The position numbers and the translations under genes are program-made. Under the pieces are notes generated by a model. It did not search any database and was not told where the DNA came from. It saw only the letters and a program-made list of their open reading frames with translations. Shown one piece after another: positions 1-10,799 of a stretch of 64,000 bases of DNA. Numbering within the stretch: position 1 is the first letter of the stretch; each line of letters opens with the position of its first letter. Origin of the DNA: Aselliscus stoliczkanus (Eukaryota > Chordata > Mammalia > Chiroptera > Hipposideridae); NCBI GenBank assembly GCA_033961575.1, contig CM066729.1, positions 95,607,001 to 95,671,000 on the forward strand, read 5' to 3'.

Positions 1-199
1 GCCTATTCCTCACCTTTTTTTGTTCCTACTTTAGGTCCTCTTTAATATTTAGGAAGTTTAGAAATCTGTGAAGGCAGGGACATGTTTTTCTTTCGTTGCC
101 TTCAGTGTCTAACACGATGTATTTCACAAAGAAAATGTGTATTTAAAAATATTTTTGTTGAATAAATTGATCCTAGCATTTAAGCTGATGATTTAGGAA

Positions 200-215
200 T
201 ACTTTTCACAAATAT
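200..215. repeat. Target-site duplication, left copy (DBI retrocopy)
   Basis: The string tacttttcacaaatat is identical to 892-907 and lies just beyond the AT-rich tail of the DBI retrocopy. Confidence 0.5.
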
Positions 216-271
216 ATACATAAATATAAATAAATAAATATATATGTATATAAATTTTGGGAAATATATAA

Positions 272-330
<59 letters not shown>

Positions 331-891
331 AAGTAACAAATGCACTTTTAATTTATCTACAGATTAAAAACTACTCTGTAAGGTCAGTATTCATTTCAAC
401 CTCTTATCTATTAGAGCTGTACCCTGGACAGCATTGAGGAAGCAGGTCAACTGGTTATGTCAATTATTTCACTTCATCTACGGTATTAGAAAAACAAGGC
501 ATGATATCAGTTTAGATGAAAGGTGTGGCTGGTAGCCAAATCCAATCCATATATTGCATATATTTTTTTAAAATTCTACTTTGTTGATGTGAGCCTTCAT
601 GGCACCTTACTTGGAAGCCCCTTTCAATTCATTCCAGGCACCCCACCTTAGCCTTGCCTTTGCAGCCCAACATCCCAGAATGTTCTGTATTTATGTCATC
701 CACAGCTGCTTGATCATAGTGGCTGCAGATGAACAGCATCTCACCAATTGCTGGCTTGGTCTTGAGGTATTTAACATCCTCAGTGGTTTTGTCAAACTCG
801 GCCTGAGACAGGCCATCAGGGTTGATGGCAAGAATTTCAGTGAGCCAGCAGAAGTGACAGACAACAAGGAAGAAGCAGTAACATGAGAGCT
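216..891 (-). pseudogene. DBI: DBI (acyl-CoA-binding protein) processed pseudogene
   Basis: DBI/ACBP is a small cytosolic protein that binds long-chain acyl-CoA esters. Read on the minus strand, the copy carries family landmarks in order: SQAEF, LKTKP, EMLFI, DINTE, GML and KGKAK, with no introns. A one-base insertion near 639-641 shifts the frame before the AWNELKG segment. An in-frame stop (TAA, plus-strand 607-609) follows. The usual start methionine before SQAEF reads leucine. Downstream, the match appears to continue through the DBI 3'UTR to an ATTAAA signal (complement 347-352) and a body end near 329. The poly(A) tail has decayed into AT-rich and (TA)n sequence. The 16-bp string tacttttcacaaatat flanks the insert at 200-215 and 892-907, the mark of L1-driven insertion. 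The upstream part (about 850-891) resembles leader or an alternative first exon. It is not expected to make functional protein. Confidence 0.5.
279..326. repeat. (TA)n microsatellite
   Basis: An uninterrupted TA run sits where the poly(A) tail of the DBI retrocopy should be, so it probably grew from that tail. Polymorphic length is likely. Confidence 0.5.
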
Positions 892-907
892 TACTTTTCA
901 CAAATAT
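892..907. repeat. Target-site duplication, right copy (DBI retrocopy)
   Basis: Identical 16-mer to 200-215. It marks the 5' end of the retrocopy on the minus strand. Confidence 0.5.
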
Positions 908-923
908 TGAAATTACCTTCTAC

Positions 924-1293
924 CTTAGTCCAGTCACATTGCTATAATAAAATACCATAGCCTGGGTGGCTTATAATCAACAGAAATGTGCTACTAACAG
1001 TTCTGGGCACCGGAAAGTCCAAGTTGAAGGTGCTGGCAGCTTTGGTATCTGGTGAGGGCCTGATTTCACTGCTTTATCGAGGCCCATTTTCTTCTTGTGT
1101 CCACACATGGTGAGAGGAACAAGGCAGCTCTCTGGGGTCTCTTTTCTAAGGGCACTAATCCCATTCATGAGGGCTCCACCCTTATCACTGAATCACTTCC
1201 CAAAGGCCCCATCTCCTAATACCATCACCTTGGGGTTTAGGATTTCAATATATGAATTTGGGGGAGACACAGCCATCCATCCAATCTATATCA
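924..1293 (-). mobile_element. MLT1-type solo LTR (ERVL-MaLR)
   Basis: Read on the minus strand this follows the MLT1A/B-like LTR: CCCCCAAATTCATAT near the 5' end, the block around GGAGATGGGGCCTTTGGG, GGGATTAGTGCCCTTA, and the closing CCACCCAGGCTATGGTATTTT before the terminal GGACTAAG-like end. It is old, with many substitutions and no visible target-site duplication. No internal retroviral sequence is attached. The exact subfamily is from memory and unverified. Confidence 0.5.
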
Positions 1294-1400
1294 CCTCTGA
1301 TGAACATTTTATTTTCATTGTTATCATTCACAGCTATAGTAAATGGACTTAATTAAAGTAGATGTTTTAGGCATAGTAAAAGTGTAAATGAGAAAAGAGA

Positions 1401-1770
1401 TCAGTTCAATGACTTTTTTATTCTTTCAATTTATTCAACAAATATTATTGACCATCTGTTTTGTACCAGGCCCTCTTTAAAATGCTTGAGATACATCAAT
1501 GAACTAAATTGACAGAATTCCCTGCCTTTGTGAGGGGCTGGTGGATAATAAATGATCCAAAATAAGTACAGTGTATTCTATGTTATAAGGTGATGTATAC
1601 TATGGAGGAAAGATCTAGAGAAGGGTGAGTGGTACTAGGAACGCATCAGTATTCAGGGGAAGTCAAATTTAAAATAAGTTGTTAGGGATAGGTAAAGACT
1701 GAGTAAAACTTTGAAGAAAGTGAAGAGATTAGCCATGTGGGGGAACAAACAGGGACTCAAGGCTATAATT
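1401..1770. mobile_element. Ancient L1M-type 3'-end repeat, first half
   Basis: The pattern (attcaacaaatatt, gtaccaggccctc, gaactaaattgacagaattc, gtgaagagattagccatgtgg) matches a common old mammalian LINE 3'-end family, probably L1M. It resumes at 2221, after the solo LTR inserted into it. The first 187 bases recur almost exactly at 3381-3574. Confidence 0.5.
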
Positions 1771-2220
1771 TGCCCCGACCGGCGGGGCATTCAACAGGGG
1801 CCGAGGGGCAGCCTTCTGAAAGGAGAAAATAGGAGGCGCGAAGAAATGGAGGCAAGACAGGGTTCTGATCAAGCCTCGTTTATTGAAGAACAGGAGGGGG
1901 CTTATATAGTCAAGGAACTGGAAGGGGAGGGAAGGAATGTAAAGGCGGGAGTTGCCAATAGCAACGGGACTAGAAGGGGAGGAGGAATACGCAAAGGCGG
2001 GAGTTGCCAATAGCAACGGGACTGGGGGGGAGGTAAAAAAGAAAAAGGAAAAAGGGAGGGAGTACCGAAAGGAGGAAGCACTATGGCTGCAGGGGGTAAC
2101 CTTATAGGGCTCTGCTGATCAGAATGTGTTTGTTTAGACTCTGAGCCAAGGTTTGTTTAGACTCTGAGCCAATTACCTGTATGCAGTTGGGGGAAGGTTC
2201 CTCATGCTCAGGCCCCAGCA
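1771..2220 (-). mobile_element. Class II (ERV2/IAP-like) solo LTR with 6-bp TSD
   Basis: A 450-bp unit with TG and CA ends, flanked by identical hexamers ataatt (1765-1770 and 2221-2226). A 6-bp duplication is typical of betaretrovirus-like ERV2 elements. On the minus strand it runs TGCTGGGGCC to GGTCGGGGCA, the latter like the IAP LTR end. It keeps a TATA box (complement 1901-1908) and an AATAAA signal (complement 1879-1884) only about 20 bp apart, so R is very short. U3 holds two direct repeats: a perfect 31-mer (1941-1971, 1993-2023) and a perfect 22-mer (2128-2149, 2151-2172). There is no internal viral sequence. The intact TSD and clean ends suggest a fairly young insertion. Confidence 0.5.
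1879..1908 (-). promoter_or_regulatory. LTR promoter core: TATA box and poly(A) signal
   Basis: On the minus strand TATATAAG (1901-1908) is followed about 20 bp on by AATAAA (1879-1884). This is the U3/R core of the solo LTR at 1771-2220. Whether it is still active cannot be judged from sequence. Confidence 0.5.
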
Positions 2221-2470
2221 ATAATTTGCAAGGAGAATGGGGCTGGGGCAGAATGAGTGAGGGAGAGAGGAGTACTCATTGGTGGTCAATTTTCCTTGGC
2301 CTTGTAGATCACATTATGGTCCTCTAATAAACACATAAGCTTTTATTCTGAGTGAAATGGGACATCTATGGAGGGTATTAAGTATAGGAACAACATGATC
2401 TAACTTTACATTTTTAAAAGATGATTCTGGATGTATTGTTAACGAAGGTTAGGGTGCAAAGTTGGAATAA
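2221..2470. mobile_element. Ancient L1M-type 3'-end repeat, second half
   Basis: Continues the element broken at 1770 by the LTR: the blocks gctggggcagaatgagtgag, ggccttgtagatcac, ttttattctgagtgaaatgg and acatgatctaacttacatt-like text appear in family order. After removing the LTR and one hexamer the two halves join cleanly. Confidence 0.5.
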
Positions 2471-2724
2471 ATATTTATGGAAGTGTTTTAATCCACCACT
2501 CACTGCTGACTGGTGTAGATAAGACAAGATGATAGTATGAGAATGGATAAAACAGGGTGGAAAGTACAGAACTATCACTTCTTATACCTTAAAACAGATC
2601 TATTGGTAAGTTTTCTTATATGAAACTGTATAAAACATACCAATTAAAACAATGTAATATTGTAAAGGTATGATATTAAATGAATATATATAGCCTTTAT
2701 CCATTGGTCTTTATTCAGTGATTC

Positions 2725-2830
2725 TAAGCCATGGAGATTTTCAAGCTGGAAGACACCTCAGAGATCATCTAGTAATTCGGCTTCTTCAACAGTCAGAGAC
2801 CTGAGGACCTGAGTTAGGTGAGGAATTCCA
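2725..2830 (+). mobile_element. Possible CR1/L3-type 3' remnant
   Basis: The stretch with 'cagagatcatctagtaatt' and 'agagacctgaggacctgag' is reminiscent of a mammal-wide L3/CR1-type repeat. Short and diverged, so weak. Confidence 0.5.
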
Positions 2831-3380
2831 CTGACATAATTGTTGGGCCTGGACTTCACTACAGATGTTCAGATTTCAAGTCTTGTGTTTTCTCCTTAGT
2901 AGTACAGCTTGTCTCTATTTATAGCAGTGATGATGTCTGTTAAAACAATCTTTAGACAGTAAGGAACAACCGTTCTCTGGGCAGGACTATTGTTGATTTT
3001 CTTTTTTTTTAAGGAAAGGTAAAAAATCTTTTTCTGAGACACATTATCAGAGACATCAACAGATAGCCCCTTAGAACAGATAGACATTTGAAATTTATTG
3101 TCACCGATGAAAACTATTTTAAAAATCTAATGGGGAAAAAATCTTTTTGGATTGTGGAGACAAGTTTTATCTTTGAAATGCCCAAAATCAATGAACTGCA
3201 GTAAACGAGGGAAACAATGATCTGTATAATCAAAGTCATTTTTCTTTGCTTCAAAATGCCAAAAAAATACTGCTTTCTGGGAGCAAGTACTTAATTTTTA
3301 ACAAGAAGATGTTAAAATAAGTTTATATCCTGACAATAGGACAGAGGACACTGAAACAATATATAAAAACATTACTGGTA

Positions 3381-3574
3381 TCTGTTAAATGACTTTTTTA
3401 TTCTTTCAATTTATTCAACAAATATTATTGACCATCTGTTTTGTACCAGGCCCTCTTTAAAATGCTTGAGATACATCAATGAACTAAATTGACAGAATTC
3501 CCTGCCTTTGTGAGGGGCTGGCGGATAATAAATGATCCAAAATAAGTACAGTGTATTCTATGTTATAAGGTGAT
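3381..3574 (+). repeat. Recent direct duplicate of 1401-1594
   Basis: Aligns to 1401-1594 at a constant offset of 1,980 bases. From 1408/3388 to about 1594/3574 I see one mismatch in the body (1542 t, 3522 c). The first copy continues into the rest of its LINE 3' end and this one does not, so this copy is the derived one. It ends in a short local repeat of ggtgatgtat. It has no poly(A) tail, so it does not look like a retrotransposed copy. Confidence 0.5.
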
Positions 3575-3804
3575 ATATATGGTGATGTATGTATATTATA
3601 CTATGTATAATTTTAGATAAGAAACAATTAAAATAACTATAATAACTAAAGAACAACAACATAAGAAAAAAGCACAAAAAACAGCAGCTAAATAAGTAAA
3701 AGTTTATTTATCACTTACAAAACAGTCGGGCCACTCTTTTCTGGTGCCCCGACCCTTTTCTAAGAGCCCATTCAGGAACCTCGCATCTATCCATCTTCAT
3801 ACTC

Positions 3805-3822
3805 TAGAGCAAATGTCAACAC

Positions 3823-3871
<49 letters not shown>

Positions 3872-4005
3872 GGCCTGACAGGAAATATTTTAGGCTTTGT
3901 AGTGATACCATATCTGTCACAACTATTCAGCTCTGCCATTGTATTGTGAAGGGAGCCATAGGCAATACATAAATGAATGAGAGTGGCTATGTCCCCATAT
4001 TTACT
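3805..4005 (+). mobile_element. hAT/MER-type DNA transposon remnant with internal (GT)n
   Basis: Blocks such as aaaggcctgacaggaaatat, ttttaggctttgtag and catatctgtcacaactatt follow a common non-autonomous hAT-type element, with its terminal 'gtcaacacattttt' visible on the left. The (GT)n run at 3829-3868 lies inside the element, where the consensus I recall has only a short tctgtaaa. A relative in the opposite orientation lies at 23545-23750. I do not assign a MER number. Confidence 0.5.
3829..3868. repeat. (GT)n microsatellite
   Basis: About 20 uninterrupted GT units inside the hAT remnant. Confidence 0.5.
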
Positions 4006-4439
4006 ACTTAGGCAGTGTAGATTTACTACATAGGCAGTTTAGATTTCAGGCAATAATTTAGGTTTCAAACTTGTTCTTAGGTTACTGTCTAAGGCCGCTT
4101 CCTTGAAGGTGGGTCACTGGGAAATCAGCATTCCAGCTCTAATAAAGAGAAAGAAGCTAGAGAAATGTATGCCTGATGTTATAAGTCCAAAGTGGCACAT
4201 TTTACTTCCATTCCCATTTCATTAGTTTAAATCTAGTAATGTTGCTATACTTAGCTGCAGGGGATATTGAGAAACATGCCAAACGTAAACAAAGGAGTGA
4301 AGAAATAAAGGACACCAGGAGAGAAAATCAACACAATGCTTGATTTGCTTTGTGCTGAAATTTTACCATTGATTAACCACCTGACAAATAATCAATATGC
4401 TGATAATTGCAAGTGATGATATGCCTATTGTTATTTTAG

Positions 4440-5215
4440 AAATTTTATTTCTAAAATAAAATATTATTTCTTTTTTATTATGAAAAATTTCAAATATACA
4501 AAAAATTAAAGAATTGTACAGCATTCACCCAAATACCCATACATGGACTATATACTATATATTTTGCTATATTTGTTTATCATGTATCTGTACATCTTCG
4601 TATCCTCTGTCCAGCAATAAATCCATCTATTTTTATGCCTTCAAAGTAAATTACAGATATCAGTATACCTCACTTCTGAGCACATCCTCTTTAATCTCAT
4701 TAATTAGAATTCAATATTTAATTATAGTTCTTTTTTTTTTGAGGTAGAATTTACACAATAAAATACACAAATCTTAAACGTGCCATTCAATAAGTATTTT
4801 CAAAAAACATAAACCTTTATAACCCAACCTCATATCAAGATGTTGAAAATTCTATTATTCCAGGTAATTCTGTCATGCTCTCCCAGGTCAATCTCCCCAC
4901 TAAGCAACCACTACTCTTCTTACCATAGCGTAGTGCTGACTGTTTTAGAGCTTCATATAAATAATATCATAGAATACGTACTCTTTTGTGAAAGGTTTCT
5001 TGCATTCAGTCTAATTTTTTTCTTTTTTTTTTAGACATTTCATTCATGATGTTGCATATTAAAATATGCAACATAGTATATTTTTGTGAATATTCCATGG
5101 GCATTTATTTATGCTCCTGTCAATAGACATCAGAATGTCTTTTCAGTTTGGGTCTATTAAGAGCAAAGCAGCCCTGAACATTCTTGTACAAGTCATTTTG
5201 TTGATATATATTGTA
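4440..5215 (-). mobile_element. Old L1 (L1M) 3' region
   Basis: The plus strand reads as the reverse complement of an L1 3'UTR followed by the end of ORF2: gaaaaatttcaaatatac, gaggtagaatttacac, tagagcttcatataaat, then 'tatttatgctcctgtcaat' and 'cagccctgaacattcttgta'. The frame is destroyed by many changes. The element is interrupted near 5216 and seems to resume at about 5560. Confidence 0.5.
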
Positions 5216-5560
5216 AAGAAAAAAAAAAAAGTTAATAAAGACCTCAACCAAGACTGGAATAATGAGGGACTGCAGGGGAGCTCTCCCACCCATGTTGGAT
5301 CTCAAGGTCTTACAGGAAGTACTATTTGGTTATAATTGCGTCCTAACTTCCTGTTCCCGTCTACAATATAAAAGAACTTCCTCTTTTATGTGCTGGACTC
5401 TTTGCAGGAGGATGCACATGGCTGCAAATTCGAGACTGCAATTCTTTTTTTTTTTTTTTTTTTTTTACCAAACGAACCCATTTTGTTGGAGGAACATATA
5501 ACTAACTTTTTGTTTCAGGTGAACAATAGATACAACACAAGCACACACATGCACACTTTC
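5216..5560 (+). mobile_element. Insertion in the old L1, LTR-like in part
   Basis: Separates two halves of the L1M fragment. It contains a poly(A) run (5220-5230), a TATA-like atataaaag (5367-5375) and a long T run (about 5443-5466). The text between resembles a retroviral LTR but I cannot place it in a family and see no TG/CA ends with a duplication. It could also be a composite of two insertions. Confidence 0.5.
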
Positions 5561-5790
5561 TTCTTCTTGCATAAGTATCTAGGAATAGAATTGTAGAATT
5601 AGTGAATAAGGAGTAAGTATATATTAGTTTTATAGGAAAACTCTAGAATTGTTTTTTATGTAATTCAAATATTTTATACTTCTGTCATCAGTATATGAGA
5701 ATTATATGTATTCTCCATGCTCACCAACATTTAGCATTGTTAGTTTTTAAATTTTTTTTAACTATCTGGGGATTGAATAGTGGGCCTATG
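5561..5790 (-). mobile_element. Old L1 (L1M) fragment, continuation
   Basis: The plus strand has 'aagtatctaggaatagaat' and 'tgctcaccaacatttagca', reverse-complement motifs of the same L1 3' region seen before 5216. Confidence 0.5.
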
Positions 5791-6600
5791 TTGTTTCTGT
5801 AGATAATTCTACTGGAAAGAAACGTATTATCTTTAAAAGATTATAATTTTTTTACGGAGATGAAAACAAGTTTCTCTCTGAGCTATTGACCTAGAGGCAC
5901 AAACTCTGAAATAATTCAATGAGAGCAGAACTACCCTGTATTGATAAACTATGTGGAACACTATTCCCATGGTAGTTTATATAAATAGATTTAGGTTTCA
6001 GTGGGATTGGGGCAGGGGTCTTTTACATAATCTCACATATGAATATTGTCCCCTGCTGGTCATCCTGAGTGATTATAATCATTTAAATAGGCATGCAAAT
6101 CAAGAGAATACTCCAAAATGACTCTATTTTAATTTTTCTAAAGTTTACCCATTAAAATAATTTCAATTAAAGACTAAACTTATTTACTGAAACAAAGCAA
6201 AATGTGAAAAGTCTATTACCTAAGTAAACAAACATTAGGCTGATATATTTTTTTTTTCCATAACTTACTCCAAGAATTTTGGTAAATGTTGTTGTCACAT
6301 AAGAATCAATAAGAGAGGAAATAAGGAAAATTTTGGCTTTATGAAAGCAAGTTTACAGAAACAGCTAATGTGTTTATTTTTTCTTCTTCTCTTTCTCTGT
6401 CAATCTCTATTGTGCTTAGTACCAAATATGAGTATCTTCTAGTGTTTAAACGAAGATAATGGAGAAGAAATGCTGATGGAGAAAAAAACAAAAAAACAAT
6501 AAGAACTACACATCTCTTTGTTTTGTTTTTTAACTCATTTCTTTTCAAATATCAATTTTCCAGAAGGTTAATAAAGAGCTATTTTTGTAACAATCCAAAC
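5791..6600. other. AT-rich DNA, no recognised feature
   Basis: No open frame of note, no repeat family that I can name. Short T and A runs only. Confidence 0.5.
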
Positions 6601-6607
6601 AACCAAC

Positions 6608-6750
6608 CTTCGTTCCTTCCTTCCTTCCTTCCTTCCTTCCTTCCTTCCTTCCTTCCTTCCTTCCTTCCTTCCTTCCTTCCTTCCTCCCTCTCTCCCTCTC
6701 TCTGTGTCTCCCTCCTTCCCACCCTCTTTTTGTCTTCCTCCCTCCTCTTT
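6608..6750. repeat. (TTCC)n microsatellite with CT-rich flank
   Basis: About 18 near-perfect TTCC units followed by imperfect CCCTCT sequence. The tract is pure pyrimidine on the plus strand. Open frames across it on both strands are repeat artefacts. Confidence 0.5.
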
Positions 6751-6759
6751 CTCCCATGA

Positions 6760-8880
6760 CCATATAATAAAAGCTTTGTTTGACTCATTAGTGAGTCAGA
6801 CAAATGTTACAATTGGTTCAAAGAAAAATCCAAAGAGCAGAACATATTTATAAATCAGGAATATTGAAAAGAATGAACAAATGACACAAAATTGGCTTTT
6901 TCCACTATAAGGGAGGGAAATCAATTGAATTTTTGCCTAACAGAATTTATTTGCCTGTCTATAGACAAGAATTATTTTGCATTGCTATCAGTTATTTACA
7001 ACTATAGAGTTTTAAAATAGCTAAAAGGCAATGAATGAAAGGCTCAGAGCTCCCACAGAATCAAAATAAGCAACCCAGAATGTGTACTTTAAACAATGCA
7101 GTTTTTCATTGATGGCCTTACATTTTAAAATCAAAGGTTGGGCTTCTTGTTAGGCCTTTTATATTTTCAAGAATGTATCTAAAGGTGAAGGGAAGAGGAG
7201 ACAGCCATCTTCTCCTTTATTGAACAAAGAAAATTTCATCAGTTTACCCTTATATAAGGTAACAAAAAATCCAGTGTAATTTCAAACCCAACTAATACAA
7301 AAAAAAAGATCAAAGACCAAAGGTTGATAGTATATCATTTTATATCATTGACAACAATACAACTGTTTTCATTTTATTTCTGCTACTCAAAAAATATACC
7401 TGAAATTAATATAATATTGTATATTAGCTAATAAAAAGTCTTTTAAAAAGTATATCATCCAATGCATTTTTACCTAATGTATTATTTTTTAATCAATTTA
7501 ATTATCTATTCCTAGTTGATGTTATTTATTATCTTAGTGGAGATCATAAAAGGCTTATACTTCCTCAGTTTTATATAAATGATTTCTAAATAGCTTTTAT
7601 CCCTCTCAGTTTGATCAGTGGATATTGGAGGTGAACAGAAGAAAGGTTTAAATTTTATTTTGAATTTTTTTGTTGCCTTCACAGATTCTTAATTTTTAGG
7701 CTACGATTAGTAAAGTTGTCATTTTTAGTCTTATTATTTTCTTATTGGTGTTTACATTTTGACAGTAGTTTCCTTTGAAATAAAATTAAATAATTTCATT
7801 GTCCCATCAAATCTTCTACTATCTGAAGCCTAATCAAAACATGCTTCTATAATGAGTTTTTAACTGTGGCAATGAACAATAAATTTAGATAAACAGAAGA
7901 TGCTGTGCTGGGTGAACAACATATCACTGTAGGAGATACTTCAGTTTAAACAATCACTGTAGGAGACAGCTTGTGAAGTTGTCTTTTACAGTATTGCACT
8001 GCATAGATGTGATCCAGTACAATGTCAATTAGATTTGAACTCATGTTACTGAAATGTGAACTATAATGATCCCTGTCCAGTTTCAATCAATGTGAAGTGA
8101 TATTCCATATGGAATGGAGAGGAGAAAATTCATTGTGCCATGAAACCACAAAAATTCTGTCATTATAAAATGAAGTCTAACATTTGCAAATGTTCTCAAG
8201 TGACTAAATAATTATTATAAATGTTTCTTCTAATGTTGGGACTCAAGAAAGTTTTCTTGAAAAAATGTGTTGTTGCGCCAGTTTTCTTTAGATACCTTAG
8301 TAATATAATACTTAGTTAAAGGTATTAATAAAAACTTTTAGTGTTCAAATTTTAATTAGAGAACAGTTAATTTCAATTATTTTAATCTTGGTCTCTTCTG
8401 ACTAATTATTGAAGCCCTTTTACAGTTATCAAAGTTAGGAAAATTAAATTTAATTCAAAAGCTCCAAGGAAGAGTCAATTTAAGGAATTTAAAGAACTTA
8501 AAAATATAAATATGTTACAACTAATTCTTTACAATTATTAAAAATGCATCTCAAATCATTTCAACAAATAATTTATTCTCACCGTAGTACAAACAAACTG
8601 ATTTGTAAATTCGAAGTGAAAATCTTCAAGTTAAATGTGCCTTAGATAGTTTTGCAATCAAATAATTGCCTCTCTATAAAGAAAAGTGTATCACTGTTTT
8701 CTAATTGGATTTTAAAACCAAAAGATAATTTTCTTTGAGTTAGAAAGCAATTAGATGATTAGTAAATAGATATTATCTGTTTCACTTAGAATATTGTTAG
8801 CATTTCTCATAGAAGTAAAAGATTCTTTAAAACACCATTTAAATGTCTATACCAAATTTTATCACTAGAATTTAACAATT
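6760..8880. other. AT-rich DNA, no recognised feature
   Basis: Very AT-rich, unique-looking. The 14-mer atcactgtaggaga occurs twice within 40 bp (near 7923 and 7952), a small local duplication. No gene or repeat family recognised. Confidence 0.5.
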
Positions 8881-9089
8881 TCTTTCTATGCTTATATCAT
8901 TTCCATTTTTGTTTTCACATTCAATAATTATAATTAGTAACTTTCAACAGAGATCTGTAAACAAATCCTTGATTTTTTTCCATAGAATGTATTTCTACTC
9001 AGTACAAAATAATGACTGTTTAAAGTCTTTAAACATATGCTGTATTATATTTCTGGTAATATTTATAAACCCACATTGTCAATATAGTA

Positions 9090-9361
9090 TTGTTGTCTTT
9101 TTAATCTTTGTCATTTTAATAATTAAAAATTAAAATTTCTTATTGCATATATATTTCTTATATTACTAGTGAAATTGACTATTTTTATATGTTTATCTTG
9201 CATTTCTAATTCTCATTCTATGAGAATACAATTTGATGTTGCTTCTCCATTTTTTCCTTTGATTTGTAAGTATTACTAACATTAAATATTTTTCACTAAT
9301 ATCTGTTGCAAAGTTCTTTCCCAGTCAATAGTTTGCCTGTTAATTGTTAGGTACATTTTGC
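9090..9361 (-). mobile_element. Old L1 3' region fragment
   Basis: Reverse-complement L1 text: 'ttactagtgaaattgac', 'ttgatttgtaagtatta' and 'ttgcaaagttctttcccag'. It is cut off by the LTR-like element that begins at 9362. Confidence 0.5.
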
Positions 9362-9786
9362 TGTTGGAGGGTCATCTAGAAGATGTGACTCCTGGTTGAC
9401 CCCAGAGCTGGACCCTAGCAATTTGCAATCTGAGGCTCCTTATCCTCTTCCTGTCCTTGGAATGTGCATTCCTCCCACCATTCTCACGCTAGGAGCTGTT
9501 CCACGGACATGGCCTTGAGAAAGTACGGTGTTGTTGGGACCATCTGGACTAAACTCAGTTAAGGCCTCTATATAAACTTTTACGTTTCTGGCAAGCAGGT
9601 GAGGAGATTGCTTCTGTGGCAGCTCAAAGCAAGCCTCCTGTGTAACTTCCTTTGCTTATTAAAACCGCCATCTACCAATCTGGTCTTTCTTCCTTCTCTC
9701 CCAGCTCTTCCTGTATGGGCGCTGGTTTCCCATTTCACCCAGGGAAGCTCCCAAGCCTGCAAACCAACATCTACCCATGTCTAACA
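9362..9786 (+). mobile_element. Solo LTR, probably class I (ERV1-like)
   Basis: Begins TGTTGG and ends TAACA, so the ends are inverted (TGTT/AACA). It holds ctatataaa (9568-9576) and attaaa (9658-9663) about 85 bp later, the normal order and spacing of an LTR promoter, R region and poly(A) signal. A pyrimidine-rich U5 follows. The flanks (tttgc, ggcct) show no matching duplication, so one end may be misplaced or the site has decayed. Family not identified. Confidence 0.5.
9568..9663 (+). promoter_or_regulatory. LTR TATA box and poly(A) signal
   Basis: ctatataaa at 9568-9576 and attaaa at 9658-9663, inside the ERV1-like LTR. Confidence 0.5.
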
Positions 9787-10790
9787 GGCCTCATACATGT
9801 TTGCAATGCTTTCTCAATTAGGGTCAGCTTTTCTCTTTCTGTGGATGATATTATTTGTGCTCTGTCACTGCCAGTTCCCTGCTTCCCCCTTGTCTTTTCT
9901 GTACAAACTCAAGTTGTTTTTTTCAGGCAGGTCTGAAGATAACTCTGTTGGTTTGAATATTTATTTTTCCACTTAAATAGACTTAGAAGTTTGAAGTGTT
10001 CTGTCTCCTACTTATACTGTTGGTGTGGGTCATGGATAGTTTCATTTATTCTCCTCTTAAATCTGCATGAAGAAAATGTACAGAGATTTAATCTTAGGCA
10101 GCTACCATTATGCAAGGAGAATCTTCACTTACAGTTTTTGAAGCAAAGAATCATAAAGCTTTATAGACTATTTCTAAAAGTTCAATGGTTCACTTAAATA
10201 CCGACTATATCTGTAACTCAAATAGTTTTATCTGTTTAGAACTGTAAACCTACAATGTTGGGGCACTTTGATGACTTCAACTTTGAGGGAAGCAGATTTT
10301 GGTTAAGACTTGTTCTTTCTCAGCTCTTGATCATAGTATTCTTTACTCAGAAAAATAAATGAATGATATTTTGGCATATTTCTTAAAGTAATACTTTCTA
10401 GATTCAAATGTAGCCAAATAGTTGATTCAGAATTCTTTGCCACTATCAATTTGGAACATTTGATATTTTTCTCAGAAACTCAGAATTGTTAGAATTTTTG
10501 AATGCACTAGACATAAAAAAAACAAGGAAATGAGCTAGTTGGATGCAGAGCTTGATCTTTGATTTAATATATTCTGCTTTGATCCAGAAATACGTATCTT
10601 GGGATAAACTTCCAAAGCCTTCCTTATTATTGATAGAAAAAAAATTTTGAATTATGAAAAATTTTTATAATTAAGAATTGTCACAATATTTTTAAGATTA
10701 TTAGAATTTGAAGGTCATTACATACAATAAGCACTCATTAAAAGTATTCCATAATGCCCAAAGTTTGAGAATCACTAATATAAAATATAC
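9787..10790. other. Unassigned AT-rich DNA
   Basis: No confident gene or repeat. The stretch 10740-10786 ends in 'aaagtttgagaatcacta', which looks like the terminal end of a MER5-type hAT element, but it is too short to name safely. Confidence 0.5.
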
Positions 10791-10799
10791 TAATATACT

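Noticed and set aside
599..886. 95-codon plus-strand frame
   Set aside because: Antisense of the DBI pseudogene.
1711..2016. Frames of about 100 codons on both strands
   Set aside because: They lie within the ERV2-like solo LTR and mirror each other. LTRs of this type do not encode protein here.
6523..6803. Frames coding for Pro-Ser-Phe or Lys-Glu-Gly repeats
   Set aside because: Produced by the (TTCC)n tract. The same happens at 31519-31743, 20488-20787, 40249-40491 and 63678-63959.
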